A stretch of 64,000 nt of DNA from an uncultured Collinsella sp. (lineage in GTDB: Bacteria > Actinomycetota > Coriobacteriia > Coriobacteriales > Coriobacteriaceae): contig UPXY01000007.1 in NCBI GenBank assembly GCA_900538305.1, positions 7,582-71,581 of the forward strand, written 5' to 3'. Each line of letters begins with the position of its first letter. Within the stretch, counting starts at the first letter, position 1. The notes beneath the pieces are model-generated. The model saw only the letters and a program-made list of their open reading frames with translations. It searched no databases and was not told the DNA's origin. A program made the position numbers and the translations under genes. Of this stretch, positions 53,577 through 61,734 are shown one piece after another.

Positions 53577-53750
53577 TCTAATGACCGTTTAACGTAAAAA
53601 ATCGTCCGTTTACGGAAAGAAATCTTTGATAGAAAGAAATAAAAGTCCGAAACACAGAATTTGACCTATACTTACCAACCGAGGGGCGTTTGGAACGCAG
53701 GACCACCACCGAGCGCCTGACGTCAAGATCGTGTTAGGTAAGGAGCTAAC
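53577..53750 (+). promoter_or_regulatory. Control region of the aldolase-PTS operon
   Basis: GACCGTTTAACGT (53583-53595) and GTCCGTTTACGG (53604-53615) look like tandem operator sites; the second is identical to one before the aldo/keto reductase gene. GAAACACAGA follows at 53649, again shared. TATACT at 53667-53672 is a possible -10 without a clear -35. Confidence 0.55.
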
Positions 53751-54392
53751 ATGCTGTATCAGGAGACAAGGGAAGAAGTTCTCAAGTACGCAGTCAAGTG
53801 CCTCGAGCACGGCCTCATTCATGGAACGGCGGGAAACGTTTCCATGCGCGTTCCCGGTGAGGATGCCGTCGTCATCACGCCGAGCGGCATTCCGTATGAC
53901 ACCCTGAAGCCTGAGGATCTGCCCGTCGTGTCTCTGTGGGGCGAAGTTATCGACGGCAATCTGAAGCCTTCTTCTGAGACCCCCATGCACACCGCGATCT
54001 TCCGCGCTCGCGAAAACGTGAACGGCGTCGTCCATACCCATTCCATGTATGCGACGGTTATGTCCATCATGCAGAAGGAGATTCCTGCAATGGTTCCGCC
54101 TTCGAGCGCTTTTGCTCCGGTTCCGTGTGCACCGTTCCAGCTTCCTGGCTCCAAGGAGCTCGCTGAGACGGTTGTTGCCACCCTGGGTGAGGATCACCTC
54201 GCCTGCACCATGCAGAATCATGGCCAGATTACCTGCGCCCCGACGCTTGCTATGGCGTACAAGGGCGCCGAGACGGTCGAGGAATGCGCGCAGATTGCAT
54301 ATCTGACGTATCAGGCCGATGCGATGGCGGGGCTTCCTGAGGACGCTCGCCTCGAGCTTCGTCGTCGTGCCCTGAAGGGTCAGGCAGTTTAA
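53751..54392 (+). CDS. Class II aldolase (L-fuculose-phosphate aldolase / AraD family)
   Basis: This 213-residue zinc aldolase/epimerase has TAGNVSMRV, TPSGIPYDTL, the Glu of SSETPMH, the zinc pair in VVHTHSMYAT and the third His in TMQNHGQITC. Enzymes of this group split ketose-1-phosphates (fuculose-1-P, rhamnulose-1-P, ribulose-1-P) into dihydroxyacetone phosphate and an aldehyde. It is first gene of aldolase-IIB-IIC-aldolase-IIA. AAGGAGC precedes the ATG. The natural substrate is not evident from the motifs. Confidence 0.9.
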   Translation: MLYQETREEVLKYAVKCLEHGLIHGTAGNVSMRVPGEDAVVITPSGIPYDTLKPEDLPVVSLWGEVIDGNLKPSSETPMHTAIFRARENVNGVVHTHSMYATVMSIMQKEIPAMVPPSSAFAPVPCAPFQLPGSKELAETVVATLGEDHLACTMQNHGQITCAPTLAMAYKGAETVEECAQIAYLTYQADAMAGLPEDARLELRRRALKGQAV

Positions 54393-54444
54393 ACTTCGTT
54401 GTTGGCTATTGGGTAGGCACACGTATCGGAAAGGACGTGCACTC

Positions 54445-54753
54445 ATGAAGGAATTTCGAATTCTAGGTGTTTGCGGAGCCGGTCTCTCCACCTCCACGAC
54501 GGTGGCGCGCACCCTGCAGGTTGGTATGCAGGAGCGCAATATGCCTGCGCAGATTCGCACCTGCAGCGTTCAGGAAGCCACGGGCACCATCGAGGGCTAT
54601 CAGCCCGATGTGATCCTTGCCACAGTGGCGACCACTTCGTTCGAGAACCCCAGCGACGCGAGGGTGTTCTCGGGCGTGCCGCTGCTGACGGGTATCGGTT
54701 CCGACGAGCTTCTCGATGAGATCGTCGAGTACCTCAAGAGCATTTCCGCCTAA
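54445..54753 (+). CDS. PTS galactitol-type EIIB component
   Basis: This 102-residue protein starts MKEFRILGVCGAGLSTSTTV, with Cys10 as phospho-acceptor in the GxGLxTS loop seen in galactitol-type EIIB proteins. The ATG at 54445 follows GGAAAGGA; a longer reading from 54409 is not conserved. It lies upstream of the matching EIIC gene. Confidence 0.92.
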   Translation: MKEFRILGVCGAGLSTSTTVARTLQVGMQERNMPAQIRTCSVQEATGTIEGYQPDVILATVATTSFENPSDARVFSGVPLLTGIGSDELLDEIVEYLKSISA

Positions 54754-54794
54754 GCGCGTGCCGATTCATGCAAATTTGAAAAGGGGGTTAGTAC

Positions 54795-56057
54795 ATGGAC
54801 ATCGTACTTAACTTCGTTGAGACGATCGTCGGCTTGGGCGCCTTCGTCATGATGCCGGTGATTCTCTTCATCATGGGCCTTTGCTTCGGCATGAAGGTCA
54901 AGGACGCCGCTCGTGCCGGCATTATCGTTGGCGTGGGTTTCAAGGGCATCTCGCTCACCACGGGCCTGATTACCGAAACCATGACTCCGCTCGTGCAGAA
55001 GCTTCAGGAGCTTTGGGGCTTGGGTCTCGAGGCTGTTGACGTGGGTGTTCCCGTGGTCAGCGCCATGGCGTTCTCCGACGGTGTGTTCGTGCTCGCTATG
55101 ATCGCGGCTCTGCTGATCGTGAATGTCATCCTTATTCTGCTCAAGGTCACGAAGACTCTGAACGTGGACCTGTGGAACTTCTGGCACTATCTGTTCATCG
55201 GTTCGATGGCGACCGTCATCACCGGCAACATGGCGATCGGTATCGGAATCGGCGTCGCGTACTCCATCTGCAACCTGTTGCTTGCCGACCGCAACCAGGA
55301 CATCATCTGCGAGGTGTGCGGCGAGCAGTATCGCGGCCTCTCCTTCTGCACGATGGCATTCCCGGTCCTCGTCCCGATCGTTCAGGGCATCGACTGGGTC
55401 ATCGATCACATCCCCGGCGTGCGCAACATCAATCTCAACCTGCGCAACCTCCCCAAGGGTCTGTCGTTTATGAGCGAGCCTTCCATTCTTGGTCTGCTCA
55501 TCGGTATCATTCTCGCCCTGCTCGCCCAGTACTCTTGGGATCAGGCGCTCACCGCCGGTATGAGCCTCGCCGCGGCTATGGTCCTTCTGCCTCGTATGAT
55601 TTCCATCCTGGTCGAAGGTCTCTCCTCCATCGTCGCCGCCGTGCGTAAGTTCGTCACCAAGCGCATGCCTGGTCGCGAGCTCCGCATCGGTATGGACTTC
55701 GCCCTGCTCGTCGGCGATCCCGACATGATTTCTCTCGGCCTGGTCATGACCCCGATCTCCCTGTTGCTCGCAGTTGTGCTTCCCGGTAACGCGGTTCTTC
55801 CCGTCATTGGCCTGACCAACCTGAGCTACATGATGATGGCGCCCGTCGTTGGCACCAAGCGCAACATGTTCCGCGCCTTCATCGCCGGCCTCGTCTGCAT
55901 CATCATCGTGTTCTATACCGCGACGTGGCTTGCCCCGCTCATCACTCAGGTGGGCATCAACGTTGGACTGCTTGAGCCCGGCGGCCTGTACTCGCTCTTC
56001 AACACCGGCGAGCATATCGGCACGCTGATGCTCATGCTGCTCAGCTTCTTCTTCTAG
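54795..56057 (+). CDS. PTS galactitol-type EIIC permease
   Basis: This 420-residue membrane protein belongs to the galactitol EIIC family: N-terminal VETIVGLGAFVMMPVILFIM, then GFKGISLTTGLITETM, and GMDFALLVGDPDMISLGLVM near residue 300. It lacks the NINEP motif of Lac/Cel EIICs, confirming a different PTS family from the two upstream clusters. It likely imports a hexitol, pentitol or related sugar. Codon bias is strong. AAAAGGGGG precedes the ATG. Confidence 0.92.
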   Translation: MDIVLNFVETIVGLGAFVMMPVILFIMGLCFGMKVKDAARAGIIVGVGFKGISLTTGLITETMTPLVQKLQELWGLGLEAVDVGVPVVSAMAFSDGVFVLAMIAALLIVNVILILLKVTKTLNVDLWNFWHYLFIGSMATVITGNMAIGIGIGVAYSICNLLLADRNQDIICEVCGEQYRGLSFCTMAFPVLVPIVQGIDWVIDHIPGVRNINLNLRNLPKGLSFMSEPSILGLLIGIILALLAQYSWDQALTAGMSLAAAMVLLPRMISILVEGLSSIVAAVRKFVTKRMPGRELRIGMDFALLVGDPDMISLGLVMTPISLLLAVVLPGNAVLPVIGLTNLSYMMMAPVVGTKRNMFRAFIAGLVCIIIVFYTATWLAPLITQVGINVGLLEPGGLYSLFNTGEHIGTLMLMLLSFFF

Positions 56058-56104
56058 TCCCTCCTATGCGGCACGGGGCTCTCCCCAAGCCCGTGTCGGA
56101 ATCG

Positions 56105-56161
56105 AAGCGGCTCCCTGTGTATGCGGGTTGCGATGGCCCGGCGTCGGGGAGCCGCTTTTTT
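56105..56161 (+). terminator. Terminator-like hairpin inside the aldolase-PTS operon
   Basis: AAGCGGCTCCC (56105-56115) pairs perfectly with GGGAGCCGCTT (56147-56157), followed by T6. It lies between EIIC and the second aldolase although EIIA is still downstream. It may reduce read-through or act as an attenuator. No promoter is obvious for the downstream pair. Confidence 0.8.
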
Positions 56162-56195
56162 ATAGGCGATCCGCTAAAACCTTTGGAGGTTTCAA

Positions 56196-57041
56196 ATGAA
56201 CATGCCTACTCGCGACCAGATTGTTCAGATTTTTGCTGCTGCAATCGAAGGTGGATATGCCATTCCCCATATCAACCATTCAGATTACGGTGACCTTATT
56301 GCAATTGCAGAGGCGGGCAGGGAGGCTCATACGCCAATCATCGCTGCCGGTACGCCGATGACGACGAGCGCTATGGGATTTGCTAAGATTTCCGCTATCG
56401 CTCATCTGCTTGCCGAGGAGGGCGAGACCCCCTTCATTATTCACTGCGATCATTGCCCCGATCCGGTTTTGTGCAAGCAGGCGATTGACGCTGGTTATAA
56501 CTCTGTGATGATCGACGCATCCGATAAGCCGCTCGAAGAGAACATCGCCATCGTCAAGGATGTTGTCGATTACGCCCACGAGCGCGGTGTGTTTGTGGAA
56601 GCAGAGGTCGGACACGTTGCTCACGGTGAGGGCTCATCGTGGGATGCCAGCGTTGACGAGGCGGTTAAGCTCGTCTCTGCAACGGGAGTCGATGCACTCG
56701 CCATCGCCATGGGCAGCGAACACGGCTTCTATAAGGAATTGCCGAAGCTTAACTTCGAGCTCGCGGCTCAGGTTCATGAGGCGCTTCCGTCGACCCCGCT
56801 TGTTCTACATGGCGGTTCGGGTATTCCCGCTGATGACGTGCGGCATGCAATTGCCAGCGGTATCCGCAAGGTGAATGTTGGTACCGACGTTCGCTGCACG
56901 TACGTTGCCGGTCTTCGTGATGCAATTGCTGAAATGGGCATCGAGCGTCATACTCAAGACATCATCGCGTTTGCCCAAACACGCGCAAAGGCGAAGATTT
57001 TTGACGTGATCGATATGTGCGGATCGCGGGACAAGGCGTAA
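56196..57041 (+). CDS. Class II fructose/tagatose-bisphosphate aldolase family protein
   Basis: This 281-residue zinc aldolase has IIHCDHCPD (zinc His), VFVEAEVGHVAHGEG, VLHGGSGIP and VNVGTDVR, the ordered motifs of the KbaY/GatY/FbaA family. It would split a ketose-1,6-bisphosphate to two trioses. Cys residues around the zinc loop (HCDHC) are unusual beside the common LHLDHG. No PfkB-type kinase is in the cluster to make the bisphosphate, so that step must come from elsewhere. TTGGAGG precedes the ATG; a second ATG at 56202 is possible. Confidence 0.9.
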   Translation: MNMPTRDQIVQIFAAAIEGGYAIPHINHSDYGDLIAIAEAGREAHTPIIAAGTPMTTSAMGFAKISAIAHLLAEEGETPFIIHCDHCPDPVLCKQAIDAGYNSVMIDASDKPLEENIAIVKDVVDYAHERGVFVEAEVGHVAHGEGSSWDASVDEAVKLVSATGVDALAIAMGSEHGFYKELPKLNFELAAQVHEALPSTPLVLHGGSGIPADDVRHAIASGIRKVNVGTDVRCTYVAGLRDAIAEMGIERHTQDIIAFAQTRAKAKIFDVIDMCGSRDKA

Positions 57042-57055
57042 GAGAGGGCATTGTG

Positions 57056-57529
57056 ATGATTGGCAAAGAGGATCTTGATCTTTTACACCCCGAGATCACC
57101 TTTATGGATATCGAGGCCTCCGATACCGAGGATCTTTTCAAGAAGATGCAAGCTAGGCTCGAGCCACTTGGCTATACCAAGGATAATTGGCTCGATGCCA
57201 TGATTGAGCGCGAGCGTAATTACGCGACGGGTTTGCAGACCCCTACGATTGGCGTGGCGATTCCTCATGCCGACAATTGCGTAAACAAGGCATTTATTGC
57301 CGTGGTGAAGCCCGTAAAGCCTGTGACGTTTCAGCCCATGGGCGGAATTGGCGATGAGGTTCAGGCGGAGCTCATCATCAATCTTGGTATCGTGCGCGAA
57401 GGTGGCCAGGTTGAGATGCTTCAGGCTCTTATGCGCATCTTTATGGACGATGCTGCCGTTGCGGATATCATGAAGCAGGATACGCCAGAGAATCTTGTTG
57501 CAGCGATCCGATCCCATCTTGTTGCTTGA
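57056..57529 (+). CDS. PTS EIIA component (fructose/mannitol/galactitol type)
   Basis: This 157-residue EIIA has His71 in IGVAIPHADN, the phospho-His of the PTS_EIIA_2 family. It completes the galactitol-type PTS, with EIIB and EIIC upstream of the aldolase. Starts at 57053 (GTG) and 57056 (ATG) are both possible; GAGAGGG supports either. A perfect 21-bp terminator follows. Confidence 0.92.
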   Translation: MIGKEDLDLLHPEITFMDIEASDTEDLFKKMQARLEPLGYTKDNWLDAMIERERNYATGLQTPTIGVAIPHADNCVNKAFIAVVKPVKPVTFQPMGGIGDEVQAELIINLGIVREGGQVEMLQALMRIFMDDAAVADIMKQDTPENLVAAIRSHLVA

Positions 57530-57565
57530 GGCGGCATGACGGCAGGGATAATTCCCATCTTGCAT

Positions 57566-57611
57566 AAAGGGTGGGGGGCGACCAGAGGAATCTGGTCGCC
57601 CCCCACCCTTT
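57566..57611. terminator. Perfect 21-bp bidirectional terminator
   Basis: Arms 57566-57586 and 57591-57611 pair with no mismatch around a GGAA tetraloop. AAAGGG opens and CCCTTT closes the stem. It separates the convergent EIIA and zinc-ribbon genes. Confidence 0.9.
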
Positions 57612-57651
57612 AGAATCAAGACGAAAAGCTGCTTGATGGCCTGTTGGCTGG

Positions 57652-58245
57652 CTACTTGCGCGCGGCAATCAGCTGCAGTACGCCGATGGCGATGCAGGCG
57701 ATGCCGGCGAGGATGTAGAGCCAGGCACCGATGGCATAGTCCACGGTGAGATAGCCGCCCATCTGGCTGTTCGCGGCGCTTGCAACAGCGATCACGAGGA
57801 TGAAGGCGAGCGCACCACCCACAATGGTGAGGATGTTGCCTGCCTTACCCTTGACGGCGAAAGCGGCCACGAGCACGAGAATGCCGGCGACGAGGAACAG
57901 GACGTTCTCGAACGATCCGTCGAGGTGCGATCCGTAGACGTCGATGCCGAAGGTCATCTGCATGGCGCTCACGTTGATGATCCCCGCGAGACCATAGAGC
58001 GGCAGGAAGAAGCAGATGATCATCACGGCACCGCAGATGATGCGCGCGAGCGGAAGGATGCCATCGAGATTGCTGGCAAGCGAGTTGAGCTGCGACGAGC
58101 CGCCGCTCACGGGCGAGGGCGTCGGAACCGGGCCGGGAACTGGTCCGGGCGCGGGGTTGTTGGCGGGTTGCTGGATGGGCGCGCCGCACGAGGCGCAGAA
58201 CTGGGCACCGTCGGCGTTCTGAGCACCGCATTTCGGGCAAAACAT
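57652..58245 (-). CDS. Zinc-ribbon membrane protein, paralog 2
   Basis: This 197-residue protein begins MFCPKCGAQNADGAQFCASC. The layout is the same as the protein at 48667: zinc ribbon, Pro-rich linker (NPAPGPVPGPVPTPSP) and about four membrane helices. Segments such as DGILPLARIICGAVMIICFF closely match paralog 1. The leader DNA of both genes shares GCAGCACG-GCG-GGACAGCC and an ATTATGC box (CATAAT on the coding strand). Function is unknown. Confidence 0.85.
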   Translation of the reverse strand: MFCPKCGAQNADGAQFCASCGAPIQQPANNPAPGPVPGPVPTPSPVSGGSSQLNSLASNLDGILPLARIICGAVMIICFFLPLYGLAGIINVSAMQMTFGIDVYGSHLDGSFENVLFLVAGILVLVAAFAVKGKAGNILTIVGGALAFILVIAVASAANSQMGGYLTVDYAIGAWLYILAGIACIAIGVLQLIAARK

Positions 58246-58572
58246 AGTGCGTTCCTTTCCGTCTGTCCCGCTTGCAGCACGTGCGGGACAGCCTTGACAT
58301 GGATTTCTCCTCCAACAGGCTGTCTCCATTATGCAGTGTCGAGCAGACAAAAACAGCCGGTAAATTGAAAAGTTTGCGCAAGGACGGGTGAGGTCGCCCC
58401 TCAAGCTCGGCGTTTTCTGCGTGACACCGCTCGTTGAAGATGTTGCGACCTAAGGACGGACGATGTGCCGTACAATAATACGGTTCGGCAGCGGCGCACA
58501 ATACATTTGCTGCTAGGCGGAAGGGTCGCAATCGACGGGGCGCTGTGCGCGTCCTTGCAGGGGAGGCACACC
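58246..58572. other. Divergent gap between zinc-ribbon paralog 2 and the polyferredoxin gene
   Basis: Holds a 9-bp hairpin CTGTCCCGC/GCGGGACAG (58263-58271, 58283-58291) in the zinc-ribbon leader, its probable -10 near 58330-58335 (minus strand), and a palindrome CCGTA-CAATAA-TACGG (58468-58483) in front of the polyferredoxin gene. The central TACAAT may be the -10. Confidence 0.45.
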
Positions 58573-59838
58573 ATGGCGCAGCAGCGCGATATGTTCGACG
58601 ACCTCATCGACATTACCAAAGGCTTGAGCGGTCTCACCGAGCCGTTCAGCGATCTTACGAACGCCTTCTTGGGCAACCCCGAAGCGGAGCCCAAAGAGTG
58701 GAACCCGGCGGATTACAAGGAGAAGCCGCGCGCGAATACCGTGCCGTGCCTCGCCTGCCGCTCCGAGAAGAGCTCGTGTCGCGCGTGCGTGAAGGCGTGT
58801 CCGGTTCATGCGATCGAGATCGAAGATGGCGGCATCGATATTCTCGACACCTGCCGCAAATGCGGGCTCTGCGCGCCGGTATGCCCCACGGAGGCGATCT
58901 ACTCGCCCCAAAAGCGTCCCAAGCGCATCTACGACGCGGTGGCTGCCGCCGCGACGGCCTATGAGACGGCTTATGTGACCTGCACGCGCGCGCTGAAGCG
59001 GGTTCCGCGCGAGAACGAGGTCGTGCTCGCGTGCGTGGGCGACGTCACGCCCGAGACCTGGCTCGCGATCCTCATGGACTATCCCAACGTGAGCGTGTAC
59101 CTACCGCTCGATATCTGCGCTGCGTGCCGTAACGCCTGCGGTGAGGAGATGCTCGGCGAGGCCATCGCCACTGCGGAAGAGTGGTCCGGACGCGGTATGG
59201 GTCTTGAGGTGGATGCGAAGGCGCTCACCTGCACGAAGCGTCGCGAGTTCGAGCGCAAGGAGTACTTCGACAAGATCAAGCAGACCACGGGTCTTGCCAT
59301 GGCGAAGTTCAATCCTGCTGCGGCGGCGGTGACTACGGTCTCGCAGCGCATCAAGGAGCACACCAAGAAGCTTTCTGCGCTCGAGCGCTCGCTTTCCGCC
59401 GCGACGGGTGCGAACTCGCTCAAGCGTCGCCGCGTGCTCACGCAGAGCCGACAGCTGTTGCTTTCCACGCTGCAGACGCATCCCGAACTTGCATCGAATG
59501 TGCAGGTGAGCACGCCCGAGTGCGATTTCGAGAAGTGCACGATGTGCGGCGATTGCGTCGAGATGTGCCCGCTGCGCGCGTGTGACCTCGTGGGATCGGG
59601 AAACTTTACCGTGGAGTCCACATACTGCACGGGATGCGGCCTGTGTGTCGAGGTGTGCCAGCCGGGTGCGCTCAAGATGGTCGAGCACGACGCCGCCGAG
59701 CTCGTGCTCCCCGATCCCGAGGCAGAGCAGAAGGCCGCCGGGGCTGCAAAGGCGCATGAAGAGGCGGAGAAGATGAAGGCCGAGGCGAAAAAGAAGCTCG
59801 ATGCCGTTCTCGATCGGGTGGAAAAGCTCGCGGATTAG
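58573..59838 (+). CDS. Polyferredoxin-like 4Fe-4S protein
   Basis: This 421-residue cytosolic protein has two ferredoxin modules: an N-terminal one with CLACRSEKSSCRACVKACP and CRKCGLCAPVCP (about residues 53-110), and a C-terminal one with CDFEKCTMCGDCVEMCP and CTGCGLCVEVC (about 318-370). The region between contains a further CAACRNACG and basic helices. The C-terminus is an Ala/Glu/Lys helix. It could carry up to four clusters and serve as an electron-transfer hub; partners are unknown. The ATG follows GGGAGG. Confidence 0.85.
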   Translation: MAQQRDMFDDLIDITKGLSGLTEPFSDLTNAFLGNPEAEPKEWNPADYKEKPRANTVPCLACRSEKSSCRACVKACPVHAIEIEDGGIDILDTCRKCGLCAPVCPTEAIYSPQKRPKRIYDAVAAAATAYETAYVTCTRALKRVPRENEVVLACVGDVTPETWLAILMDYPNVSVYLPLDICAACRNACGEEMLGEAIATAEEWSGRGMGLEVDAKALTCTKRREFERKEYFDKIKQTTGLAMAKFNPAAAAVTTVSQRIKEHTKKLSALERSLSAATGANSLKRRRVLTQSRQLLLSTLQTHPELASNVQVSTPECDFEKCTMCGDCVEMCPLRACDLVGSGNFTVESTYCTGCGLCVEVCQPGALKMVEHDAAELVLPDPEAEQKAAGAAKAHEEAEKMKAEAKKKLDAVLDRVEKLAD

Positions 59839-59920
59839 CGTCGAGATACTGCTTTCCGCCCGACGGACCTCTCTATCGCGGCCGAATTGATCCTCTTGGA
59901 CGCGTTTGTGGTCAATAATA

Positions 59921-60049
59921 AAAGCTTGGTAACACCGATCCAGGTAAAAGGGTGGTGCGATGTGCCCAGCCGCCTGGTACACGGCTCGCTTATCTGGGCG
60001 GTAGGCGAACCTCACCGATCTTTTCGCTGGATCGGCGTCACCAAGCTTT
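59921..60049. repeat. Imperfect 30-bp inverted repeat before ychF
   Basis: Arms 59921-59950 and 60020-60049 share AAAGCTTGGT/ACCAAGCTTT and CCGATCCAG/CTGGATCGG, with four mismatches between, two of which would be G-U pairs in a minus-strand RNA. The inner part also pairs (GTGCCCAG with CTGGGCGG). Otherwise the 357-bp gap shows no gene. Confidence 0.6.
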
Positions 60050-60195
60050 CGATTTTGGCCATTTTGGGATTCGTGCGCCTTCGTTGGGCGTTCAAATGCT
60101 TGCAGTTTGTAGGTCGCATGGCTTCTCGCGTACAATAGACAGGTTCGAACGAGTCCGCGCCCGCGCGCCGGGTGCGCCAAGAGAGGAAGTGCCTC

Positions 60196-61272
60196 GTGGC
60201 CCTGTCCATCGGTATCGTCGGTTTGCCCAATGTGGGTAAATCGACGCTCTTCACCGCCCTCACCAAAAAGGGCGGCCTCGCAGCCAACTACCCCTTCGCC
60301 ACCATCGATCCCAACGTGGGCATCGTCGATGTGCCGGATGACCGCTTGGGCAAGCTCGCAGATATCGTTCATCCCGGCCGCATCGTGCCCGCGACGGTCG
60401 AGTTCGTGGATATCGCCGGCCTCGTGAAGGGCGCGAACCAGGGCGAAGGTCTGGGCAATCAGTTCCTCGCGAACATCCGCGAGACTGATGCGATCTGCGA
60501 GGTCGTTCGCTATTTCAAAGATCCCAACGTCATGCGCGAGGTGGGGCGCGTGGGCGAGTTCGTCGACCCCGCGGCAGACGCCGATACCATCATGACCGAG
60601 CTCATCCTTGCCGATATCCAAACGCTTGACAAGCAGCTACCCAAGCTTGAGAAGGATGCGAAGCGCGACAAGGAACTCGCACCCAAGTTCGAGATCGCGC
60701 GCCGTCTCTCCGATTGGCTCAACGAGGGCAACCGCGCCGCGACGCTCGACATGACGCCGGAGGAGCGCGCCGCTGCCAAGGGGCTCTTCCTGCTCACCAT
60801 GAAGCCCATGCTCTATGTGGCGAATGTCGATGAGGACATGCTTGGTCAGGAGCTCGAGCCCATCGACGGCGTTCAGCCGATTCCCATCTGCGCGAAGATC
60901 GAGGCGGAGCTTTCCGAGCTCGATGCCGAAGAGGCGGCGGAATACCTCGCATCGCTCGGTCTTGAGCAGCCCGGACTCGACGTGCTCGCGCAGGCGGCGT
61001 ACAAGCTGCTGGGTCTGCAGTCGTTCTTCACGGCGGGTGAGATGGAGGTCAAGGCATGGACGGTGCGCCAAGGTGCGACCGCCCCGCAGGCCGCCGGCGT
61101 CATCCACTCAGATTTCGAGCGCGGTTTCATCAAAGCTGAGGTCATCGCGTACGATGATTACATCGAGCTCGGAGGCGAGCAGGGGGCGAAGGCTGCGGGC
61201 AAACTCCGCATGGAGGGCAAGGAATACGTTATGTCCGACGGCGACGTGGTTCACTTCCGCTTCAACGTGTAG
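60196..61272 (+). CDS. ychF: Redox-regulated ATPase/GTPase YchF
   Basis: This 358-residue Obg-like P-loop protein has GLPNVGKST (residues 9-17), the switch segment VEFVDIAGLVKGAN, a coiled-coil insertion (QTLDKQLPKLEKDAKRDKEL) and a C-terminal TGS domain (FFTAGEMEVKAWTVRQGATA). YchF binds ribosomes and prefers ATP. The start is GTG at 60196 with GAGAGGAAG upstream; earlier starts would put the P-loop too far in. Confidence 0.95.
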   Translation: MALSIGIVGLPNVGKSTLFTALTKKGGLAANYPFATIDPNVGIVDVPDDRLGKLADIVHPGRIVPATVEFVDIAGLVKGANQGEGLGNQFLANIRETDAICEVVRYFKDPNVMREVGRVGEFVDPAADADTIMTELILADIQTLDKQLPKLEKDAKRDKELAPKFEIARRLSDWLNEGNRAATLDMTPEERAAAKGLFLLTMKPMLYVANVDEDMLGQELEPIDGVQPIPICAKIEAELSELDAEEAAEYLASLGLEQPGLDVLAQAAYKLLGLQSFFTAGEMEVKAWTVRQGATAPQAAGVIHSDFERGFIKAEVIAYDDYIELGGEQGAKAAGKLRMEGKEYVMSDGDVVHFRFNV

Positions 61273-61311
61273 CCACGTGGGTTTCGGCATCGAGCAGATA
61301 GGTTGATTGCA

Positions 61312-61695
61312 ATGTTCCAATACGGTCGAGTTAACGGCTACCTCACGATCGCGCTCATAGTGGTGGGCGTGCTGCCGCTGATCATCACCTTCCTCGTGGT
61401 GCCTCAGTTGCCTGATTCCGTGGCCATGGCGTTCAACAGCGCCGGCGAAGCCACGCGCTTCGGCAGCCGCTACGAGCTTTTCTGGGTTCCCGTGGTGAGC
61501 CTGCTCCTGGCGATCGCCACGCTTGTTAACGCGCGCCGTTCCGCGAACGCGAATCTCGATTCTCGCGTCGCCGAGGAGCTCGTGTACCGTCGGGGCGTGC
61601 GCAACGGCGTGGTGATCGGCGTGCTGCTCACTGCCTGCACCATCTACCTGCTGTACGCTGCCTATACCGGAACGGGCATCAGCTTCGGGTTCTAG
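61312..61695 (+). CDS. Small membrane protein (DUF1648-like)
   Basis: This 127-residue protein has three membrane segments (residues 9-27, 55-70 and about 98-116). The segment LPDSVAMAFNSAGEATRFGS matches the P-x-H/A-F-N-x-x-G-x-x-x-R-x-G motif of DUF1648 proteins found in SdpI-like and other Gram-positive membrane proteins. The ATG at 61312 is assumed; TTG at 61303 is possible. It follows ychF by 39 bp. Confidence 0.7.
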   Translation: MFQYGRVNGYLTIALIVVGVLPLIITFLVVPQLPDSVAMAFNSAGEATRFGSRYELFWVPVVSLLLAIATLVNARRSANANLDSRVAEELVYRRGVRNGVVIGVLLTACTIYLLYAAYTGTGISFGF

Positions 61696-61734
61696 CGCGC
61701 CGGACGGGCGGGCGTCACGATGTCGAGCCCTGTC

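Noticed and set aside
54750..56015. 421-codon open frame antisense to the galactitol-type EIIC
   Set aside because: Same reverse-image composition; no domain and no ribosome site.
59950..59970. GGGTGG word that could suggest a T-box leader before ychF
   Set aside because: The following bases do not match the T-box antiterminator consensus, ychF is not a T-box target, and the word lies inside an inverted repeat.
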